From: Ilyomonas limi
Lineage (GTDB): Bacteria > Bacteroidota > Bacteroidia > Chitinophagales > Chitinophagaceae
Length of the DNA: 64,000 nt
Assembly (NCBI RefSeq): GCF_005233845.1
Contig: NZ_SZQL01000018.1
Location: forward strand, 1 to 64,000
Reading direction: 5' to 3'
The notes under the pieces are model-generated. The model saw nothing but the letters and a program-made list of their open reading frames with translations. It had not been told where the DNA came from and searched no databases. This document shows, one piece after another, positions 45,439 to 55,295 of this stretch. The translations under genes and the position numbers were made by a program. Position 1 is the first letter of the stretch. Each line of letters begins with the position of its first letter.

Positions 45439-48209
45439 TTAATTGATCACATCAAAATCGTATACGCCAGAACCGGTTTTAATATTCATAGTTGAATAAT
45501 TACCTGTAGAGGTCTTTCGTACATTTTTTACATCAACAGGTTTGCCATTCATTAATACTATTGATTTTTCTCCGGCAGGCAAATACATTGTAGTCGTTGT
45601 GTTAACAGGAATTTCAACATGCAGTTTGAACGAGCTATCTGTTTTAAACCAGCTACTTTTAATTAAGCCATACAAAGAGCCGAAGGATGCTTCGGCATGA
45701 TTAATATTGCCAACAGGTTGGGGGGCAATAATACTATTTTTATACGCTACCGAATTAGAATCCTGACTAATGCCTGCCAGTCCGCTATAGAACCATTCCT
45801 TTAAATGCCCCAGCATAAAATGGTTGTTAGAAACATTAGGTAATGCCTGCCAGGATTCCGTTAGTGCAGTTGCTCCTTTTGTTAACTGGTAGCTATAACC
45901 CGGCACATCACTTCTGCTGTTCATATCATAAATCACATTGCTTTTTCCTGCTTCATCTAATACTTTCAACAAGTAGCGATAACCAATATCACCGGCTGAT
46001 AAACTGTTATTGTGCTGCCGCAAATCTTTTACAATATTATCAACAACAGCTTCTTTGTATTCATCGGGAACCAGTTGCATGTACACTGCCATTGCATTGG
46101 CTGTTTGACTACCGGTTGCATATTGTTTTGTTTGCTGATTAAAGAATTTATCGTTGAAAGCATGCTTTACTGTCAATGCTAATGAACGATAATATTGTCC
46201 ATCCCGCTGATTATTTAATAAACCGGCGATTTGCGATAAAATGGTAAGATCGTAATAATAAATGGCTGATGCTGTAACCCCCGGAGGTGTAAGCTGCGAA
46301 ACACCAGGTGGTTGCGGACCGAGATCATACCAATCGCCAAGTCCCTGGTATAAAATATTATCTTTTGCCTTTGATTGCAGGTAAACAATATATTTCTTCA
46401 TCATGTCGTAAGCTTCCTGCAATACTTTTTTATCTCCAAACCAACTATACATATACCAGGGTACGAGAATACAACTACTCCCCCATTCCGGTGAGTCGCG
46501 AAACATACCATCGCCATAGGTAAACTGTACAAACTCTGGCGCAACTTCCGGCACCAACCCATTGCTTGTTTGTGCCTGCATCATATCATGTACCGTCTTT
46601 TTGTACAGAGTAGCTACATTATAATTATACTGAACAGAATTACCCATTAAATGCGTTTGTTCAGCCAGCCAAGCTTTTCACGGTGCGGACAATCCGTAAA
46701 CACACTCATCATGTTACTTTTGACAGCCCAACCAATTAAAGTATCTATACGATTGAATAAGGGATTAGAACACGAAAAATGGCCAATAGTTTCTGCTGCA
46801 TTTCTTATATGCAAAGAAGCCAGTTGTAAAACTTGAGGAAGTTTTGCAGAGCAATTTGCCTGCTGCGGAACAGCACCTTCTACCTGCACATAGCGGAAGC
46901 CATAATACGTAAAACGGGGCTGCCAGCTTTCAATGCTATCACCTTTTAAAATGTACTAAAAATGGTATGGCTTGCCGGTTGCTTTTTGATTCACTGTGCC
47001 ATCTGCATTTAATAATTCCCCTGGAATAATCTTTATCGCATCTCCTTTTCTGCCTTTTATGCTGATAGATGGAATAGCTGATGCATTTTGTCCAAAATCA
47101 TACACATATATAGAATCATTAACAGCAGTTACTTTTTTTGCAGTAAAATAGTCCATCACCTTTATCGGCGGCTGCATTTGAGTAATCAGTAACGACGGAC
47201 CAACGACTACCATAGCATTCTTCCAGCCCTTATCATTAAAATGTATATCATTCCAGCCCTGCTGCTCCTTTGTTGCATTATAATCTTCACCACCATAAAT
47301 ACTTGAAAAAGTGATCGGGCTTTCAGCAGTTTTCCAGGAAGTATCACTAATAACATTTTGCATTGTGCCATCATTATATTCAATCGCTAAACGACAAATC
47401 ATTTTAGGATAGCCGAATGTAGCTTTTAACTTCCTATATCGCTTTTTTACAGGTGGAATATAATAGAATCCATTGCCCAGCATAACACCAATTGCGTTAT
47501 TGCCTTCCCGAATAGTGGAAGTAACATCAAAACAAACATATTGTGCCTCCTTGCTGTACTGTGTCCAACCCGGATCAAGAAAATGGTCACCGGTTTTTTT
47601 ACCGTTGATACTTACTTCAAATTGCCCTAAGCCGGAGATAAACAAGGTGGCTTTTCTGATTTGTTTATTAGATGCAAATTCCTTTCTTAGTAAAGGCAAA
47701 ATGTTGGCCCCTTGTTGTTTGTCTTTTGCTGTATCCGCGTTTAAAACGGTTCTGTATGGTGCAGGTAATTCCTGATTACTTATCCATTCCGCATTTGCCC
47801 AATCGTTTCGGCTTTGCAAACCCATTTGCCAGTTTGCAATATTGCTCCAGGCAGATTCATTGCCATAATTATCCCACACCTTTACTTTCCAGAAATAGGT
47901 ATGTGCCGGGAGTAGTTGTTTTCCTTTATAGCTAACCTGTATTGAACTATCGCTTTGTACCTTTTTTGAATCCCAAACATTGGCATCATCATTTGCCAGT
48001 GATGCATAATTATCACACACCAGTATGCGGTAAGCTGTTTGCACTACATTCTGCTGATCTGATAGCAACTGCCAGCTTAAACCGGGTACTGCCGTTTCAA
48101 TGCCTAACGGCTCCTCTGCATATTCACAACGCAGATGAGCAACTTGTATTTGCTGACCCAAAGCAACAACATTCATCAGGCTTAATATGATACAGGCAAT
48201 CACTTTCAT
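45439..48209 (-). pseudogene. GH78 alpha-L-rhamnosidase interrupted by one amber stop and one frameshift
   Basis: The three open pieces read as one GH78 enzyme of about 920 residues. The first piece (46956-48209) has a signal peptide, the N-terminal fibronectin-like and carbohydrate-binding domains (WDSKKVQSD, GLGQFEVSINGKKTGDHFLDPGWT) and ends KPYHF. An in-frame TAG at 46956-46958 follows and the same frame continues YILKGDSIESWQPRFTYYGFRYVQVEG, exactly as expected for the family. The second break is near 46661-46663: CPHREKLGWL should continue EQTHLMGNSVQYNY, and does so after a 1-bp shift, consistent with one missing G. The last piece carries the rest of the toroid, including TESWQALPNVSNNHFMLG with the conserved glutamate. 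Its start shares one base with the upstream GH2 stop. Either a young pseudogene or two sequence errors. Confidence 0.88.
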
Positions 48210-50590
48210 TAATCAACCTTAATAATCAATTCTTTACTTTTTAATGCCCCTGCTGTTGCAGTAATATGTATGTTACCTTTTTCTTTTCCTGCTTTTACAA
48301 TCAATAAACACTTTCCCCGCCATGTCTTTCTTGTATCAGATATACAGCTTTCTACACTTTTCGGATTGGCATTACCCACACCGGCAATGGTTCCTGCGCC
48401 CGTTACATTGAATTGTACAGGCACTTCAGTTGCAGGGTTTGTTGTGCCCTTATCATCTGCCAAATCAACATCTATATACACTAAACCCTGATTGTTTGCA
48501 CGTAATGAATTCTTATCAGCATTTAGCAAAATAGCAGTTGGCTCACCGGCAGTCTTTAGTACTGCTTCCTGTACCTTTTTTCCATTTGTATAACCAATTG
48601 CTTTTAATTCGCCGGCAGTATAAGACACATCAAACGGAGCAATAAATTTGGTACTGCGATCTGTCTGCTTTCTTCCTAACGATTTTCCATTTAAAAACAA
48701 TTCCACTTCATCACACGAGGAATAAGCAACTACATGTAAGGTTTGGTTTTCATAACCTTTCCAGTTCCAGCCTGCCACCACATCATTCCACTCCCAGCGG
48801 CTCCAATCTGCTCTATCCTTGTTCAAAGGAAATGATGGAGAAGGTGGTTGCACAAAAATGGATAATTGATTTTGTTTCCATAACACATCACGGTAAAACG
48901 ATTGCGGACGTTTCCATCCGCAGACATCAATATCACCACAATAGGCCAGATTCCAGGGATAAAACGCCTGTGTTTGTGGATAGCCTAACCACCCAATACT
49001 TGCTTCGCCTATGTAATCAAATGCAGTCCAAACAAAGTCACCAATCACATACGAATGATCCTTAACTGCCATCCAGTACTCAAAAGCATCTAATGGGAAT
49101 GATTCTGTTGCGAACATAATCCTGTTTGGCAAACGCTGGTGATCGTTTTCATATTTATCAACCGCATAATTATAACCGGCTACATCCAATGCTGATATAA
49201 AATCATCTTTATCTTTATCAATCCCGTTCACACCGGCAGTTACCGGCCTTGTACTATCCAACTGTTTTACATAAGCAGCTAATGTATGCGCAACAGCAGC
49301 CACTTCCGGCTTTTCGCGATGTGGTATTTCGTTACCAATGCTCCACATAATGATAGATGGATGATTGCGGTCCCTTTCAATCATACCCGCAATATCTTTT
49401 TGCCACCAATCATCAAAATATAAATTATAATCAAACTGATTTTTAGGATCGCCCCAGGTATCAAATGCTTCATCAATTACCAACATTCCCAAACTATCAC
49501 ACGCATTCAACAATGCAGGCGATGGAGGATTATGTGAACAGCGTACCGCATTAAAACCGGCAGCTTTCAACAATTTTATCTTTCTTACTTCAGCATCATC
49601 ATACGCTTTTGCTCCTAACGGACCATTATCATGATGGATGCAGCCACCTTTTAATTTTACGCTTATACCATTCAATAAAAAGCCTTTATCAGCCGAAAAG
49701 GAAAGCGTACGGATACCAAATGTTGAAGTGTAACGATTTACTTCTTGACCACTGTGTACTTCTGTAACTGCTTTGTAGAGTGCAGGATAATCAGCAGACC
49801 AAAGTATTGGTTTTGTAATTTGCACAGTTTGCTGAATGTCGGAAATATTACCTGCTTTAATGTATTGAGCAGAAGTAACCGATGCTACTTGCTTGCCCGA
49901 TGGATCAATAATATTAGTAACAAGTTTTATATTGTTGTTGATGGAATCGCCATTCTTAACTGATGTATTTATATTGATTGTTGCAGACTGATTGCTTACC
50001 TTTTTTGTAATGATATATGTCCCCCAATTTTCAACATATACAGGCTCGGCAACCCGCAACCAAACATGGCGGTAAATACCCGAACCTGCATACCAGCGGC
50101 TGTTTTCACCCTCATTCTTTACCTCTACGGCAATCGTATTAACAGTGTCCAACTTTATTCTATCCGTTATGTCAAACCAGAAGGACGTATAACCATAAGG
50201 ATGTTTGCCAAGGCTTTTACCATTCAGCCAAACCTTACAATTCATATATACACCATCAAACTGTATAAAAAGTTTCCTGTTTTTATAAGCAGCAGGTACA
50301 GCAAAATGTTTACGATACCAGCCAACACCACCTTCAGTAAAGCCGGTGCTTACCTGTCCTGCTGCTCTTTTTATAAAAGGTGAATTTGCTCCAGGTATAT
50401 CTTCAATACTCCAGTCGTGCGGCAGATCAATTGTTGTCCAATCATTGTCTGTAAAAGAGGGGCTCTCGGCACCCTGCGCAGCCCCACGATAAAACAGCCA
50501 GTCATCATCAAACAGGATGTAATTATTTTGCTGTGCAAAAACGTGCTGAAAGCAAGTGATTAATATGGCAATGGCAATACTTTTCTTCAT
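48209..50590 (-). CDS. GH2 beta-galactosidase-like glycosidase
   Basis: A secreted GH2 enzyme of about 793 residues. I start it at 50590 (MKKSIAIAILITCFQHVFAQ, a good signal); the open frame extends nine codons further to 50617. The domains are the jelly roll (WTTIDLPHDWSIED, YMNCKVWLNGKSLGKHPYGY), an immunoglobulin-like domain, the barrel with FNAVRCSHNPPSPALLNACD, acid/base Glu in WSIGNEIPHR (about 421) and nucleophile Glu in FATESFP (about 496). DUF4982-like and bacterial Ig-like domains follow at the C-terminus. This layout is typical of Bacteroidota beta-galactosidases and relatives. It shares a 240-bp divergent promoter region with the DUF5703-type gene and is coupled to the GH78 gene by TAATG. 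A galactan or arabinogalactan side chain is a reasonable substrate. Confidence 0.9.
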   Translation of the reverse strand: MKKSIAIAILITCFQHVFAQQNNYILFDDDWLFYRGAAQGAESPSFTDNDWTTIDLPHDWSIEDIPGANSPFIKRAAGQVSTGFTEGGVGWYRKHFAVPAAYKNRKLFIQFDGVYMNCKVWLNGKSLGKHPYGYTSFWFDITDRIKLDTVNTIAVEVKNEGENSRWYAGSGIYRHVWLRVAEPVYVENWGTYIITKKVSNQSATININTSVKNGDSINNNIKLVTNIIDPSGKQVASVTSAQYIKAGNISDIQQTVQITKPILWSADYPALYKAVTEVHSGQEVNRYTSTFGIRTLSFSADKGFLLNGISVKLKGGCIHHDNGPLGAKAYDDAEVRKIKLLKAAGFNAVRCSHNPPSPALLNACDSLGMLVIDEAFDTWGDPKNQFDYNLYFDDWWQKDIAGMIERDRNHPSIIMWSIGNEIPHREKPEVAAVAHTLAAYVKQLDSTRPVTAGVNGIDKDKDDFISALDVAGYNYAVDKYENDHQRLPNRIMFATESFPLDAFEYWMAVKDHSYVIGDFVWTAFDYIGEASIGWLGYPQTQAFYPWNLAYCGDIDVCGWKRPQSFYRDVLWKQNQLSIFVQPPSPSFPLNKDRADWSRWEWNDVVAGWNWKGYENQTLHVVAYSSCDEVELFLNGKSLGRKQTDRSTKFIAPFDVSYTAGELKAIGYTNGKKVQEAVLKTAGEPTAILLNADKNSLRANNQGLVYIDVDLADDKGTTNPATEVPVQFNVTGAGTIAGVGNANPKSVESCISDTRKTWRGKCLLIVKAGKEKGNIHITATAGALKSKELIIKVD

Positions 50591-50776
50591 GCGTAAACAT
50601 AATAAAAAATGGGGCAAAGCGGGAAACCACTACCCCAGAATGATTGCTTGTCAATAAAATTTTACTATAATTAATGAGCTATTTATTACAAATTTTTCCA
50701 GCGTTATTTCTTTCCTTAATTTGATGTAAAACTACAACGCCCATATCCGGTAACAATTGCAGTTATAACTAAAGTA

Positions 50777-50792
50777 ATGGATTATTTTACTA
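50777..50792 (+). promoter_or_regulatory. 16-bp motif ATGGATTATTTTACTA in the divergent GH2/DUF5703 promoter region
   Basis: This copy is identical to the susC copy over 18 bp (50775-50792) and sits between divergent genes: 68 bp before the DUF5703-type start at 50860 and about 190 bp from the GH2 start at 50590. TAATATTG at 50830-50837 is one mismatch from the Bacteroidota -7 consensus TAnnTTTG, placing the motif where an activator would bind. A partial match (TTTTACTA, 50660-50667) lies nearer the GH2 gene. Confidence 0.55.
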
Positions 50793-50859
50793 CACACCCA
50801 AACAACTTATGCTTTTGACGAAGTATTTGTAATATTGATTTTTATAATCATTTCTGCTG

Positions 50860-53154
50860 ATGAAATTTGTTTTCTTTTTATTTATTCAGTTAATAGCAGC
50901 TTCCTTATTTAATAGTTGTTTATCACAGCAAAACGGATTGGCATCCTGCAATGTTAACTGGCACAGGCAAAGCAAAAATTCATCCGGGTCAATGCCTTGC
51001 AGCGGCGGTGATATTGGCTTAAATGTATGGGTGGAAGATGGTGATATTCTTTTTTACATGGCACAAAGCGGAACCTTTGATGAGAACAATACTATGCTAA
51101 AAATGGGCCGGATAAGAATAAAAATGTCACCCGACTTACTGAGTAATACAACGTTTCAGCAACAACTGAATATATATGATGGTAATGTAATTATTCAGGC
51201 AAAAGATATTAAAGTGGTTATCTGGGTGGATGTTTTTAAACCGGTTATTCATGCAGCTATTCAGACGAAAAAAGCAGTCAGTATAAAAGCTTCTTATGAA
51301 ACATGGCGATATGAAGACCATTCAATAAGCGAATCAAAAGAACTCCGGTCCTCTTCTTATAAAGCATCACAACCTTTTGATGTAATCACATATAAAGATG
51401 TTGTACAATTTACCAACAACAGCATTGTATTTTACCACCGCAACCGCAATGATGTAAGAAATATATTTGATTATACGGTACACGCGGAACACATGGATTC
51501 TGTAAAGGAATCAATGTTTAATCCCATAGCCAATAATACTTTCGGCGGGATGATGCTTGCTGATAACATGAAAACAGCAGGTGTGGATTCAGGAAAATAT
51601 GCGGGTACGAGTTTCAGGTCGTATTCCCTGCAAACTACAAAACCTGTTTATCAGCAAAACATTGCTATTATTCTGAATACAAAACAAACTACTACTATTG
51701 GTAAGTGGATGGACGATCTTACTGCAATCAAAAAATCTTATAACAGCAAAGAAAACTTCATTAAAACTAAAAACTGGTGGCATCAGTATTGGAACAGAAG
51801 CTATATTTTTATAGGCGGTATTGATAGCAGCATGAGCATTAATTATCAACTATTCCGCTATATGCTTGGCTGCAATGCTTTTGGGAAATACCCAACAAAA
51901 TTCAATGGTGGGCTTTTTACTTTCGATCCTGTGTATGTAGATAGCAGCTATCCCTTTTCACCCGATTTTCGTTTATGGGATGGCGGAACCTTTACTGCTC
52001 AAAATCAACGGCTTGTATATTATGGCATGTTGAAAAGCGGTGATTATGATGTAATGAAACCGCAGTTCAATTTTTATACAAGGATTCAAAAAAATGCTGA
52101 GCTAAGAAGTGAAGTGTACTGGCATCATGCAGGTGCCTGCTTTACAGAACAGATTGAAAATTTTGGACTACCTAATATTTTTGAATACGGATTGAAGCGT
52201 CCTCAAAACTTTGATCCCGGGCTGGAATATAATGCATGGCTGGAATATTCGTGGGAAACCGTTTTTGAATTTTGCAATATGATGCTGGAAACCCAACATT
52301 ACAATAATGATGACATATCTTATTACATTCCTTTTATAGAAAGCTGCCTCCGCTTTTACGATGAACACTATCAAATGCTTGCAAAACAACGCGGCAGTAA
52401 GGTATTCGACAGCAGCGGACATTATGTGTTGTACCCTACATCAGCTGCAGAAACCTATAAAATGACCTATAATTCCACAACTGTAATCGTTGCATTACAA
52501 ACAGTTTTAGAAAAGCTGCTTTCATTACCTTCACCTTACCTTGATAGTGTAAAGAGAGATAGATTTACAACAATGCTGCAACGCATTCCACCGATCTCTT
52601 TTTCCAATATAAACGGACATACTACCATTGCTCCGGCACAAACCTGGCAGCGCATTCAGAATACGGAATCACCACAATTATATCCTGTTTTTCCGTGGGG
52701 TATTTACGGCATTGGCAAACCGGGGCTTGATACTGCTATCAACACTTACAAACAAGATCCGCAAGTAATTAAAAACAAAAGTTTTAAAGGCTGGCGGCAG
52801 GAAAATATTTTCGCTGCAAGGCTTGGGTTAACAGATGAAGCATTTGCATTAACCAAAGCGAAATTTGGTGCCGGTAAACATCGCTTTCCTGCTTTTTTTG
52901 GACCGGGATATGACTGGACACCCGACCACAACTGGGGTGGCACCGCGATGATTGGCTTACAGGAAATGCTGCTGCAAGCAGATGATGAACATATTTATCT
53001 ATTGCCTGCATGGCCCAAAGACAAAGATGTATCCTTTAAACTACATGCGCCGCATAATACTATAGTAGCAGCTAAAGTAAAATCGGGAAAAGTGGTGTAT
53101 TTAAATGTACTGCCTGCTTCAAGAAAAAAGGATGTAATAATTATGTTGAAGTAA
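50860..53154 (+). CDS. DUF5703-type (alpha/alpha)6 glycosidase-like lipoprotein
   Basis: A 764-residue lipoprotein (lipobox LFNSC, cysteine near residue 20). The first half (about 28-270) is a beta-sandwich: NVNWHRQSKNSSGSMPCSGGDIGLNVWVEDGDILFYMAQSG is typical of the DUF5703 N-terminal domain and recalls GH95. The second half (about 300-700) is an (alpha/alpha)6 toroid with FNGGLFTFDP, WDGGTFTAQNQRLVYYGML, WHHAGACFTEQ, YPTSAAETYKMTYNSTT and a closing DWTPDHNWGGTAMIGLQEMLLQ. Candidate catalytic acids lie around AAETY and DWTPDHN. The family is related to GH95 and GH65-like enzymes but has no activity that I can cite. It is the only plus-strand gene after 3 kb and shares its promoter region, and the 16-bp motif, with the GH2-GH78 unit. 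A role in trimming rhamnogalacturonan oligosaccharides is inferred. Confidence 0.72.
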   Translation: MKFVFFLFIQLIAASLFNSCLSQQNGLASCNVNWHRQSKNSSGSMPCSGGDIGLNVWVEDGDILFYMAQSGTFDENNTMLKMGRIRIKMSPDLLSNTTFQQQLNIYDGNVIIQAKDIKVVIWVDVFKPVIHAAIQTKKAVSIKASYETWRYEDHSISESKELRSSSYKASQPFDVITYKDVVQFTNNSIVFYHRNRNDVRNIFDYTVHAEHMDSVKESMFNPIANNTFGGMMLADNMKTAGVDSGKYAGTSFRSYSLQTTKPVYQQNIAIILNTKQTTTIGKWMDDLTAIKKSYNSKENFIKTKNWWHQYWNRSYIFIGGIDSSMSINYQLFRYMLGCNAFGKYPTKFNGGLFTFDPVYVDSSYPFSPDFRLWDGGTFTAQNQRLVYYGMLKSGDYDVMKPQFNFYTRIQKNAELRSEVYWHHAGACFTEQIENFGLPNIFEYGLKRPQNFDPGLEYNAWLEYSWETVFEFCNMMLETQHYNNDDISYYIPFIESCLRFYDEHYQMLAKQRGSKVFDSSGHYVLYPTSAAETYKMTYNSTTVIVALQTVLEKLLSLPSPYLDSVKRDRFTTMLQRIPPISFSNINGHTTIAPAQTWQRIQNTESPQLYPVFPWGIYGIGKPGLDTAINTYKQDPQVIKNKSFKGWRQENIFAARLGLTDEAFALTKAKFGAGKHRFPAFFGPGYDWTPDHNWGGTAMIGLQEMLLQADDEHIYLLPAWPKDKDVSFKLHAPHNTIVAAKVKSGKVVYLNVLPASRKKDVIIMLK

Positions 53155-53161
53155 TGATCTC

Positions 53162-53180
53162 GCAGGTATTCGAAACCTGC
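53162..53180 (+). terminator. Hairpin just after the DUF5703-type stop
   Basis: GCAGGT (53162-53167) pairs with ACCTGC (53175-53180) around a 7-nt loop, 8 bp after the stop codon. Position suggests 3'-end formation or mRNA protection, but there is no T-tract, so a standard intrinsic terminator is doubtful. Confidence 0.35.
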
Positions 53181-53207
53181 ATTCCATATTTGAAAGTAAA
53201 GCAGCAT

Positions 53208-53377
53208 GGTCATTGCGAGCGGTAGCGAATCAATATGTGGGTGTTATTAAAATCAATATGGATGGCTGAGTTGGAGAACATTAACCTGACAGGTTAGATT
53301 ATCATAAAGGTCAAAGTAAGCCATCTATATTGACTTAAGGCATAGCACAGATTGCTTCGCTACCGCCCGCAATGACG
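53208..53377. repeat. Nested palindromic element with GTCATTGCGAGC ends
   Basis: The left arm (53208-53235, GGTCATTGCGAGCGGTAGCG) is matched by the right arm (53351-53377, ending CCCGCAATGAC) in inverted orientation. A second inverted pair lies inside: TCAATATGGATGGCT at 53253-53267 against 53319-53333 with one mismatch. The centre is an AACCTgacAGGTT dyad (53283-53295). The whole about 170 bp could fold as one long hairpin. The GTCATTGCGAGC type of end is common in dispersed bacterial palindromes. It touches the end of the dehydrogenase pseudogene. A partial copy (GCCCGCAATGACG) is at 61550-61562. Confidence 0.7.
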
Positions 53378-53382
53378 AACAG

Positions 53383-54118
53383 TATATAATCGAAAGCTAA
53401 TCATCGCTTTGGTTACTTTATTTTCAGGATTTATCCAGGATGGAAATTGGTCTCCTGCTTCCATAAATGAAGCCCGGTGTGTAAGGTAATTTTCGGGCTT
53501 TATAAAATGATTTTCAAAGCTGAAATAACGTATGAAAATTGTCTTTAGTTGCATTACGGCTGCTCATTAAAATGGCTTCTCTTTTATGAAATTCGGGATG
53601 GCTGAAGCACATGGCTTCTTTTTGCAATCCCACCAAAACATACCTGCCGCTATGAGCTAAATAATGGATACTGTATTGATTGATTTCAAATTTCCGGTTG
53701 CATCAAATACAGCGGTAGGCATATCGCCGTTAGTAATGTGTAGCAATTCTTTTACTACGTCCTCATGTAAATCATCAATAGTATGTTTGATATGTAATTC
53801 TTGTGTGCAAAACTGCAACCGGTGTTCATTCACTTCTATAGCAATTACAGTTACATACGCATTTTTTGCAAATTCCATAATACCCATTCCAATCGAACCT
53901 GCCTCCATCACCAACACAAATTTACCTTTTTGAAAATGTACATGCCTTACAGCAGGTGCGCCTACAGCCAACGGCTCGATCAAAGCCAGTTCATCCAAGC
54001 TTAAGCCTTCGCTCTTCAGTAATTTATCCTGTGGCACAGTAATGAACTCACGAATGCCGCCATCTATATACACACCAAATACTTTTATGCTAACACAACA
54101 GTTAGGTTTATACTTGTA
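53383..54118 (-). pseudogene. Decayed zinc-dependent alcohol dehydrogenase (sugar-acid dehydrogenase type)
   Basis: Fragments in three frames line up as the C-terminal two thirds of a zinc alcohol dehydrogenase. From 54118: YKYKPNCCVSIKVFG, VYIDGGIREFITVP, then the Rossmann part GKFVLVMEAGSIGMGIMEFAK up to SINT. A shift near 53675 gives SIHYLAHSGRYVLVGLQKEA, SHPEFHKREAILMSSRNAT; a second shift near 53525 gives IKPENYLTHRASF and KVTKAMISF. The N-terminal catalytic zinc domain is missing and there are at least two frame breaks. The HPEF...KRE...SSRNAT pattern is like L-galactonate or related sugar-acid dehydrogenases. The C-terminus runs directly into the palindromic element. It lies about 110 bp after fbp, at the end of the uronate operon, where such an enzyme would fit. 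The region 54119-54227 shows nothing else. Confidence 0.8.
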
Positions 54119-54227
54119 TAATCTAATTGTTGGGTGTTGTACAGGTAAGTGATCTCACTGTTACTATTTTAAATTACAATTCCGGAGACAAAAGCATTCA
54201 TCGTCTATAAACCTATTTACTTTATGT

Positions 54228-55268
54228 TCATATTCTTCTATTGCCAATATCCCATTTCAAATACTGTTTCAACCTGTTTATCATATTACTACTGCCGCAG
54301 TAAAACTGGCTCCGCTGATGCAGCTCCTTAGGTACAATATCCAAAATTCTTTGTTTACCATTTGTAGCTTCTCCTTTAGCCGCTTCAAAAATAAAAGCAA
54401 AGGGATTGCACTCATACATTAATCGTAGCTTACCCTGGGGCTTATCTGCATTGCCGGGGTATAAAAAGATGCCACCTTGCAATAACGTACGGTGCATATC
54501 TGCCACCATGCTGCCTACATAACGCTGCGAAAAAGCATCGGGCACCTGTTCATTCCATCGTTGCATATCATTAATGTATTTTCTTACACCTACAGAATAC
54601 TGGAAGAAATTGCTATGATTGATGGAATAAGTAGAACCATTTGCCGGGCAAATAATATCGGGATGGCTGAGGCAAAACTCACCTATAGCCGGATCGAGCG
54701 TAAAGCCATTCACACCATGGCGGGTAGCATATACCAACACCGTGGATGGTCCATAGATAACATAGCCTGCCGCAATTTGCCTGTCACCGGGCTGAACAAA
54801 ATCGGCAGTTGTGCAGGGAGAACCAACAGGACTGTTACGCCGGTAAATACCAAATATAGAACCGATGCAAATATTGTTATCAATATTGCTGCTGCCATCC
54901 AGCGGATCGAAGAGCACTACATACTTGCTTTGATTACTTTTTGCATCATCAAATATGAGTGTACCCTCCCATTCTTCACTGCCAACACCCGCACAGCTTA
55001 CACCATTTTTCAGCACGTTTGTCAACTCGTTATTAGCAAACACATCCAGCTTTTTCACTTCCTCACCGTGTTTATTCAAATCGCCGGTAACGCCGAATAT
55101 ATCTAATAAACCGGCTTTATTAATCTCTGCATTAATACGCTTGGCAGCCAACCCAATATCACGCATCAGGCTGCTTAACTGCCCGGTTGCATTCGGGAAA
55201 AGTCGTAATTGCTGAATAGTAAATTCATCCAGCGTTAAGAGTTTTTTTCTCTCGATAACAGTAGTCAT
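54228..55268 (-). CDS. fbp: Class I fructose-1,6-bisphosphatase
   Basis: A 346-residue cytoplasmic class I FBPase that converts fructose-1,6-bisphosphate to fructose-6-phosphate, the committed gluconeogenic step. Diagnostic motifs are VGSEEWEG (metal-binding acids), the LFDPLDGSSNID metal site near residue 118, YVGSMVADMHRTLLQGGIFLYPG, and the class signature KLRLMYECNPFAFIFEAAKG. The length is normal. It follows exuT by 27 bp and so appears to be part of the uronate operon, which makes sense because galacturonate catabolism yields pyruvate and glyceraldehyde-3-phosphate, and hexose-phosphates must then be rebuilt. A class I enzyme placed here may be a second, substrate-induced copy, but I cannot see the rest of the genome. 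Confidence 0.96.
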   Translation of the reverse strand: MTTVIERKKLLTLDEFTIQQLRLFPNATGQLSSLMRDIGLAAKRINAEINKAGLLDIFGVTGDLNKHGEEVKKLDVFANNELTNVLKNGVSCAGVGSEEWEGTLIFDDAKSNQSKYVVLFDPLDGSSNIDNNICIGSIFGIYRRNSPVGSPCTTADFVQPGDRQIAAGYVIYGPSTVLVYATRHGVNGFTLDPAIGEFCLSHPDIICPANGSTYSINHSNFFQYSVGVRKYINDMQRWNEQVPDAFSQRYVGSMVADMHRTLLQGGIFLYPGNADKPQGKLRLMYECNPFAFIFEAAKGEATNGKQRILDIVPKELHQRSQFYCGSSNMINRLKQYLKWDIGNRRI

Positions 55269-55295
55269 AAACGATAGTTTTATAAGTAAAAAGGG

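Noticed and set aside
46956-46958. Amber codon in GH78 as a recoded or readthrough stop
   Set aside because: A separate 1-bp frameshift follows 300 bp later, and TAG is used as a normal stop elsewhere (for example at the aldolase end, 6099-6101). Decay or sequence error is simpler.
53360-53554. ORF read as an independent small gene
   Set aside because: Its sequence is the C-terminal fragment of the zinc dehydrogenase pseudogene running into the palindromic repeat.
54161-54174. TTACTATTTTAAAT resembling the tail of the susC site
   Set aside because: It matches only the sequence after the core motif and lies inside the decayed dehydrogenase/fbp gap, so it is probably chance.
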